The translations under genes and the position numbers were made by a program. Below are positions 12,932-16,782 of a stretch of 16,782 nt of DNA, one piece after another. This DNA comes from Candidatus Pacearchaeota archaeon (lineage in GTDB: Archaea > Nanobdellota > Nanobdellia > Pacearchaeales > GW2011-AR1), in the NCBI GenBank assembly GCA_016186375.1, contig JACPLS010000093.1:1-16782 (forward strand). The letters are read 5' to 3'. How positions within the stretch are numbered: the stretch's first letter is position 1; each line of letters starts with the position of its first letter. The notes beneath the pieces were generated by a model. That model was not told the DNA's origin, made no database searches, and worked only from the letters and a program-made list of their open reading frames with translations.

Positions 12932-14248
12932 ATGTTGCAAAAAATAAAATCCGTAATTGATAAAATAGATCTTCTTAGTAAACAAAAACCTATTAAAGTA
13001 ATTAGCCATTATGATACAGATGGCATTACCTCTGCATCTATATTTTCCCGCGTTCTCCAGCGCTGGAAAAAAAAATTCTCTTTACAAATAATAAAAGGAT
13101 TGGAAGAATCATTTATTGAATCTCTTCCTGAAGACCATATATTGATATTTCTCGATTTAGCATCTGGAAGTCTAAATTATTTAAAAAAGAAAAAAACTCC
13201 TGTCTTCATAATTGATCACCACGAAATTGTCCAAGAAATCCCCGAAAATATCAAAATGATTAATCCTCATTTAGATAATGCAGAAATAGTTTCCACCGCC
13301 GGTTTATGTTATCTTTTTGCTAAATCTCTCTCTTCTGAAAATAAAGACCTTGCCCCTCTGGCAATAATAGGAATGGTTGGAGATGTACTTGAAAAAAACA
13401 TAGGAAAAACTTATGATGAAATTATCAAAGATTCAGAGACAATAATAAAAAAAGGCATTTTGTTATACCCCTCAACTCGCCCACTTGATAAAACATTAGA
13501 ATATTCATCAAATCCGTATATTCCAAATGTAAGCGGTTCATATAAAAATGTCCTTGAACTTTTAAAAGAGACTAACATTCCAAAAGAAAATGGAAGATTC
13601 AAAGCACTTTATGAATTAACAGAGGAAGAAATGTCTTCTTTAACTACCGCAATTATGCTCCGTTGTTTTAAACAAAAAAACATCTCGGACTTAATAGGAA
13701 ATCTTTACTTAGTAAAGTTTTTCAACAAATTAGAAGATGCCAGGGAACTCTCAGCCCTTATCAACGCATGTAGTAGAATGGACCGCCCGGAAGTCTCACT
13801 CGGATTTTGCCTAGGGAATAAAAAATGCCATGAAGAAGCAGAAAAGATATATATTGAATACAAACAGCATCTAGTTTCAGCTTTACGTTTTATTTCTGAT
13901 TCAGAGAAAATAACAGGCAAAAATTATGAGATTATCAATGCTAGAGATCAAATTAAGGATACAATTATCGGGACAGTAGCTTCTATAATCTCCCGCTCTC
14001 CTATATATGAAGAAGGGACTATTATAGTAACTCTTGCGTACAATCAGGACAAAATAAAAGTATCGGCTAGAATTGCTGGAAAAGAAGGGTTAAATGTTCG
14101 TGAAGTTTTAAACAAAGTTATTGTTCAAATAGGGGGAGAAGTCGGAGGTCACCCAAATGCGGCAGGTTGTCTTATATTGAGAGCACATGAAGAGCTCTTT
14201 ATTCAAGAATTAAGAAAAGTCCTAGATATAGAAACCATAAAAGTATAA
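12932..14248 (+). CDS. DHH-family phosphoesterase, archaeal RecJ-like
   Basis: 438 residues. Metal-site motifs of the DHH superfamily are intact: HYDTDGITSA (His26, Asp28, Asp30), LIFLDLASGS (near residue 73-82), IIDHHE (Asp95-His96-His97) and an I-G-M-V-G-D segment. The C-terminal DHHA1-type domain ends in GGEVGGHPNAAGC (His407), which binds nucleic acid or substrate. Archaeal RecJ-like proteins include GAN, the GINS-associated 5'-3' exonuclease and Cdc45 relative, and nanoRNase-type enzymes. Linkage to S15 is typical for the archaeal RecJ-like group. Because the motifs are complete, an active Mn2+-dependent nuclease is more likely than an inactive Cdc45-like scaffold. A weak SD (GAGG at 12925-12928) fits translation as the second cistron after S15. 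Confidence 0.9.
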   Translation: MLQKIKSVIDKIDLLSKQKPIKVISHYDTDGITSASIFSRVLQRWKKKFSLQIIKGLEESFIESLPEDHILIFLDLASGSLNYLKKKKTPVFIIDHHEIVQEIPENIKMINPHLDNAEIVSTAGLCYLFAKSLSSENKDLAPLAIIGMVGDVLEKNIGKTYDEIIKDSETIIKKGILLYPSTRPLDKTLEYSSNPYIPNVSGSYKNVLELLKETNIPKENGRFKALYELTEEEMSSLTTAIMLRCFKQKNISDLIGNLYLVKFFNKLEDARELSALINACSRMDRPEVSLGFCLGNKKCHEEAEKIYIEYKQHLVSALRFISDSEKITGKNYEIINARDQIKDTIIGTVASIISRSPIYEEGTIIVTLAYNQDKIKVSARIAGKEGLNVREVLNKVIVQIGGEVGGHPNAAGCLILRAHEELFIQELRKVLDIETIKV

Positions 14249-14286
14249 GTTTCTATCGAAATAAAATAAATTTAACAAATCCAAAT

Positions 14287-14295
14287 CTTTAAAAT
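14287..14295 (+). promoter_or_regulatory. TATA box of the rps27e operon
   Basis: CTTTAAAAT is centred about 27 bases upstream of the ATG at 14318, which supports leaderless initiation there. Confidence 0.55.
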
Positions 14296-14317
14296 CCCTC
14301 CATTTCTTATTAAATCA

Positions 14318-14494
14318 ATGAAAAAGCCATTAACAAGTAAATTTTTAAAAATTTCATGTCCAAGGTGTAAAAGCAAACAAATCATATTTGGTAAATCGTC
14401 AAATAAAATAAAATGCCTAAAATGCAACTATTTGCTCTTAAAAACTATGGGTGGCAAGGCTAAAATTTACGCTCCAGTAAAGGAAGTTCTATGA
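14318..14494 (+). CDS. rps27e: Small-subunit ribosomal protein S27e
   Basis: 58 residues, starting MKKPLTSKFLKISCPRC. A single C4 zinc ribbon is formed by Cys14, Cys17, Cys33 and Cys36, followed by the family's C-terminal strand (GGKAKIYAPVKEVL). Its size and the position before aIF2-alpha are typical of archaeal S27e (eS27). Its stop overlaps the next start by the four bases ATGA at 14491-14494, so the two are translationally coupled. Confidence 0.93.
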   Translation: MKKPLTSKFLKISCPRCKSKQIIFGKSSNKIKCLKCNYLLLKTMGGKAKIYAPVKEVL

Positions 14495-15186
14495 TAATAA
14501 AAGAACAAGATATAGTAATGTGCAAGGTTAAAAATATAGAAGGCACTACTATCTTCTTAAAAATAGAAGGAAATGGAGAAGGAAGCATGGTAATGTCGGA
14601 AGTAGCCGCTGGCAGAATCAGAAACCTGCGTGCCTATGTAGCTCCAAATAAGCTTATAGTATGTAAAGTAATGAAAATAACTCCTGGAAATATACAATTA
14701 AGCCTTCGAAGAGTAACTGCCAAAGAGCGTAAGCAAGTAGAAGAACAATATAAAAAAGAAAAAACCCTTTTTAGCATGCTTAAAAATTTAGTTCAAAATC
14801 CGGAAGAAATAATAACAAAAATAAAAGAAGATTATGTAATAACAATTTTCTTGGATGAATCAAGGTCAGATCCAAAATTATTAGAAAAATATTTTTCAAA
14901 AGAACAGATAAAAAAATTGACAGTAATGCTCGCAGAAAAAGAAGAAAAAGAAAAAATAATTAAAAACATATTTATCCTGAAATCTTCTGCTCCTTCAGCT
15001 ATAAAGGATATAAAAGAAATCCTCTCTATCCCGGGCTTAGACATTCGTTACCTCGGGTCATCAAAATTCTCAATCTCGGCCACAGCCAAAGACTTCAAAG
15101 AAGCAGAACACAAAATCTCATCTGCTCTTAAAGAATTAGAAAATCGAGCCAAAGACAAAAAAGCTATTTTTGAAATAAAAGAGTAA
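14491..15186 (+). CDS. eif2a: Translation initiation factor aIF2, alpha subunit
   Basis: Part of the heterotrimeric aIF2 that brings initiator Met-tRNA to the small ribosomal subunit as a GTP-dependent ternary complex. Residues 1-80 are the S1/OB-fold domain, with EGSMVMSEVAAGRIRNLRAYV at about 30-50 corresponding to the Ser51 loop of eukaryotes and IQLSLRRVT closing the barrel. The central part is helical and the C-terminal alpha/beta domain starts near 150 (SSAPSAIKDIKEILS) and includes YLGSSKFSISATAKDFKEAE. It has 231 residues against about 265 in most archaea, with shortening mainly in the helical middle. The start overlaps the rps27e stop. Confidence 0.93.
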   Translation: MIIKEQDIVMCKVKNIEGTTIFLKIEGNGEGSMVMSEVAAGRIRNLRAYVAPNKLIVCKVMKITPGNIQLSLRRVTAKERKQVEEQYKKEKTLFSMLKNLVQNPEEIITKIKEDYVITIFLDESRSDPKLLEKYFSKEQIKKLTVMLAEKEEKEKIIKNIFILKSSAPSAIKDIKEILSIPGLDIRYLGSSKFSISATAKDFKEAEHKISSALKELENRAKDKKAIFEIKE

Positions 15187-15219
15187 TAAAAATATTAAGA
15201 AAATTAATATATGCAAAAG

Positions 15220-15227
15220 CTTAAATA
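15220..15227 (+). promoter_or_regulatory. TATA box of the toxin-antitoxin unit
   Basis: CTTAAATA is centred about 29 bases upstream of the antitoxin ATG. It is a separate promoter after the aIF2-alpha stop, so the module has its own transcription and would also drive nop10. Confidence 0.5.
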
Positions 15228-15232
15228 CTTGT

Positions 15233-15252
15233 ATTATATATAGTTATATAAT
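15233..15252. promoter_or_regulatory. Palindromic operator-like inverted repeat
   Basis: ATTATATA (15233-15240) and TATATAAT (15245-15252) are perfect 8-bp arms around TAGT, ending at the base before the ATG at 15253 and covering the expected transcription start. Its placement is that of an autorepression site for the winged-helix protein encoded next. The A/T composition lowers its weight. Confidence 0.45.
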
Positions 15253-15522
15253 ATGAAATCACAAAACTCTCAATTACACAGCCCGACTCTTGAATCAGTA
15301 TTGATGGTAGAAAGAACAATACAAAAATACAGCCAAGAATGTGGTAAATATCAATTATGGAATAAACTCCCAAAAAAAATGATGTATCAAACATTTCTTA
15401 CAATAATAGATTATCTAAAACAATCAGGAAAAATAATGATAGATAAAGATGGTTGTATCATTTGGATATACAATCCTGAATTGATAAAGAAGGTTCTATC
15501 AAAAGGAGTAAAGCTCAGATGA
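15253..15522 (+). CDS. Winged-helix DNA-binding protein, probable antitoxin
   Basis: 89 residues. SPTLESVLMVERTIQKY (about 10-26) begins a helical domain, then KYQLWNKLPKKMMYQTFLTIIDYL gives a turn and recognition-type helix. SGKIMIDKDGCIIWIYNPEL is the typical beta wing. Small archaeal wHTH proteins with this opening are known to me beside RelE-like genes, and they fit the role of an antitoxin that both neutralises the toxin and represses the operon. The gene ends in ATGA, overlapping the toxin start (15519-15522). The role is inferred from fold and context. Confidence 0.7.
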   Translation: MKSQNSQLHSPTLESVLMVERTIQKYSQECGKYQLWNKLPKKMMYQTFLTIIDYLKQSGKIMIDKDGCIIWIYNPELIKKVLSKGVKLR

Positions 15523-15857
15523 ATGACAAACCAACTAAAGTAACTTTCATAAATGAAAAAATAGAAAACGAATATGAATCACTGGAAGAAGGAAAATTTG
15601 AAGATAAAGAACTATACAAATTCATTACTCGTGCAATAAAAGATATTAAAGAAATACCTTCTTGTGGAATTAAAGTCCCCAAAAAACTCTGGCCAAAAGA
15701 ATATACTGATAAGTATCCTATAACGAATTTATGGAAATATGATCTTCCTAATGCCTGGAGATTATTATATACTATAGCAGAAAACGAAATAATGATTTTA
15801 AATATTATTCTTGAATGGATGAAACATAAAGAATATGAAAGGAGATTTAACTATTAA
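15519..15857 (+). CDS. RelE/ParE-superfamily toxin
   Basis: 112 residues. The N-terminal helices KIENEYESLE and DKELYKFITRAIKDIKEI are followed by a basic segment (KVPKKLWPKEY) and the core strands LWKYDLPNAWRLLYTIAENEIMILNIILEW, ending in HKEYERRFNY. This is the layout of the RelE/ParE fold, in which RelE members cleave ribosome-bound mRNA; Arg, Lys and Tyr/His residues in the strands and tail are candidates for catalysis. Similar archaeal proteins are usually annotated as type II toxins. It overlaps the antitoxin by four bases, as in most such pairs, and its stop overlaps the nop10 start by one base. Activity is unproven. Confidence 0.75.
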   Translation: MNDKPTKVTFINEKIENEYESLEEGKFEDKELYKFITRAIKDIKEIPSCGIKVPKKLWPKEYTDKYPITNLWKYDLPNAWRLLYTIAENEIMILNIILEWMKHKEYERRFNY

Positions 15858-16021
15858 TGAAACTCAAACAATGTTCCAACAACCATGAAAAAGTCTACAC
15901 GCTTAAATCTACTTGCTCTATTTGCAATCAGCCTGCGCAAGACGCACATTATAAATTCATAAAATTGAGAGACGTGAAACCAAAAGCCACTAGCGATAAA
16001 TTAAATGAATTTTCTCAATAG
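15857..16021 (+). CDS. nop10: Nop10-like H/ACA RNP protein
   Basis: 54 residues. Nop10 is a core protein of the box H/ACA RNP that guides pseudouridylation of rRNA with Cbf5, Gar1 and L7Ae. The segment YTLKSTCSICNQPAQDAHYKF matches the family's YTLK-x-x-CP-x-C then P-H-P-P-K-F layout, with Cys20/Cys23 as one zinc pair. The first pair, normally C-x-x-C, is here Cys6 and a possible His10 (CSNNH). The C-terminus (KLRDVKPKATSDKLNEFSQ) differs from the standard PEDxYGKYRR tail. The downstream position in the rps27e-aif2a group strongly supports the name, since nop10 is the usual next gene. Its start overlaps the toxin stop (TAATG), and its last 32 bases overlap the convergent gene. Confidence 0.65.
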   Translation: MKLKQCSNNHEKVYTLKSTCSICNQPAQDAHYKFIKLRDVKPKATSDKLNEFSQ

Positions 16022-16652
16022 AAATTTCAGGATTAAACATTCGTTTCCAAAAATCAAGACCTGGATATTCCGAACCTTGAAGATTAATATAACTATATCC
16101 TGAAGTAAAAGCACTACTTACAGATTCAAATACAATATGCGCTGAAAGTTCCCTAATTGAAGAGTCGTAAATTAGTCCGTTAAGTCCAGCACACTTTGAT
16201 GAAATTCTATCTAAAAGACTGAACCCAACAATTCTAGTATTATATAAAAAAACAAGAGAAGTTGTGTTCTCGGTTTGAGGCAAACTCAAAAAGAGACGTT
16301 GAGAGGCATATACCTCACCAGCCATATGTTCATCTTGTTTTTGCAATAATTGTCTAACATATTTAAAATCATGTTCATTTGAATAAAGACGAGTTTCAAT
16401 ATCCACACATCTTCTTAATTTTCTCCGAAGCGAAGCGTATTTATGCCCTTTTAAAGCAAGAAGATCTTCAATTTTAAAAATCCTTTGAGGGAAAGTCTGA
16501 TCATCATATTTACAGTCTTCATTCCAAAATTCGTCCGAGGTATATTCAGAAAAACCATAATTCTTTAACCCAGCGACTTCTTCTAAACCAACATTCTTTA
16601 GTATAACCGGAACATTAAAATCTTTTCTAAAAAAATGCACTAATTCAAACAA
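15990..16652 (-). CDS. DUF2156-type GNAT-fold acyltransferase, 5' end broken or unclear
   Basis: 220 residues from a TTG at 16652. RIFKIEDLLALKGHKYASLRRKLRRC (split as RIFKIEDLLALKGHKYASL, then RRKLRRC, about 58-82) and the C-terminal YINLQGSEYPGLDFWKRMFN match the acyltransferase domain seen in DUF2156 and phosphatidylglycerol lysyltransferase C-termini, which typically use aminoacyl-tRNA or acyl-CoA donors. The domain is normally about 290 residues, so roughly 60-70 N-terminal residues are missing. No ATG is available: the frame upstream runs 8 codons to a TAG at 16677-16679 within a GC-rich hairpin segment. The first in-frame Met is internal. It may be a truncated pseudogene or use TTG/GTG. 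Its 3' end overlaps nop10. Confidence 0.6.
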   Translation of the reverse strand: MFELVHFFRKDFNVPVILKNVGLEEVAGLKNYGFSEYTSDEFWNEDCKYDDQTFPQRIFKIEDLLALKGHKYASLRRKLRRCVDIETRLYSNEHDFKYVRQLLQKQDEHMAGEVYASQRLFLSLPQTENTTSLVFLYNTRIVGFSLLDRISSKCAGLNGLIYDSSIRELSAHIVFESVSSAFTSGYSYINLQGSEYPGLDFWKRMFNPEISIEKIHLIYR

Positions 16653-16658
16653 GTTAAT

Positions 16659-16678
16659 GCCCTTCGGGCAGCTCCGCT
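16659..16678. repeat. GC-rich hairpin segment in AT-rich DNA
   Basis: GCCCTTCGGGC (16659-16669) can form a GCCC/GGGC stem, directly followed by AGCTCCGCT (16670-16678), a second AGC/GCT inverted repeat. About 75% G+C in a window well below 40%. It marks the point where the frame of the neighbouring gene breaks. Confidence 0.5.
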
Positions 16679-16763
16679 AAGACAATCGTTGCATTTCTAA
16701 CCAAACAGTTATTTTTGATTTATCAATTGGTGGAGGTTTCTTGCAATACATGATAAATTCCAT
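16677..16763 (-). other. 28-codon frame in line with the 15990-16652 gene across a TAG
   Basis: From ATG 16763 the minus strand reads MEFIMYCKKPPPIDKSKI then TVWLEMQRLS and stops at TAG 16677-16679. It is in the same frame as the DUF2156-type gene, separated only by the TAG and eight codons. It does not look like the missing N-terminus of that family, so it may be an unrelated small frame, the remains of another gene, or an extension reached only if TAG were read through. Confidence 0.3.
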
Positions 16764-16782
16764 CTCATTATGACATTTTGGG

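Noticed and set aside
12077..16763. Recoding of TAG as an amino acid, because two frames continue across a TAG (12146 and 16677).
   Set aside because: TAG ends ordinary genes here (ZIP at 5346-5348, the gene at 11484-11705, lysA, the Nop10-like gene), and both suspicious cases sit in probable pseudogenes. No pyrrolysine genes are in the window.
1..16782. CRISPR array, transposase, integrase or plasmid origin.
   Set aside because: No spaced direct repeats, Cas genes, recombinase motifs or iterons were seen; the tRNA-flanked island has no enzyme of its own.

Overview
The window looks like a chromosomal piece of a small-genome archaeon, most likely a DPANN lineage of the Pacearchaeota/Woesearchaeota type. 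The evidence is archaeal/eukaryotic-type translation genes (S17e, S15, S27e, aIF2-alpha, a Nop10-like protein, eukaryotic-type glycyl-tRNA synthetase), tRNA genes without an encoded CCA, strong AT-richness, and archaeal promoters. Most transcription units have a TATA box centred about 24-29 bases before the start codon, so most mRNAs should be leaderless. The phylum is an inference; no rRNA gene is present.

Layout. 1-513: 3' part of a Fic-domain gene. 631-1443 (-): nucleotidyltransferase-fold protein with one altered metal-site position. 1620-1793: small conserved-looking basic protein. 2096-3577: glyS. 3624-4458: two membrane proteins. 4590/4599-5348: ZIP metal transporter. 5577-6035: small lipoprotein-like secreted protein. 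6100-6172: tRNA-Ala(GGC), followed by one orphan gene and then a second copy of the tRNA 3' end (6788-6803), which looks like a tiny island inserted at a tRNA. 6929-7729: MinD/ParA-like ATPase. 7757-10598 (-): a dapL-lysA operon for the last steps of lysine synthesis, in which LysA carries an extra N-terminal domain. 10688-11281 (-): HIT protein and a small membrane protein. 11330-11403 (-): tRNA-Met. 11484-11705: small membrane/coiled-coil protein. 11804-12043 (-): S17e. 12077-12323 (-): probable small pseudogene. 12558-14248: S15 and a DHH/RecJ-like phosphoesterase. 14318-15186: S27e and aIF2-alpha, overlapping at ATGA. 15253-15857: a wHTH antitoxin/RelE-like toxin pair. 15857-16021: Nop10-like gene, overlapping the toxin stop by one base. 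15990-16652 (-): 5'-broken DUF2156-type acyltransferase, next to a GC-rich hairpin.

How the genes work together. Translation genes dominate (glyS, two tRNAs, S17e, S15, S27e, aIF2-alpha, Nop10). The rps27e-aif2a-nop10 order is a widespread archaeal arrangement, but here a toxin-antitoxin module with its own promoter and palindromic operator-like sequence sits inside it, so nop10 is now coupled to the toxin gene. The other notable points are the tRNA-Ala duplication bracketing an orphan gene, the fused N-terminal domain on LysA, and several decaying small genes (12077-12323, possibly 1904-2043, and the 5' end of the gene at 15990-16652). I found no CRISPR array, recognisable transposase or integrase.
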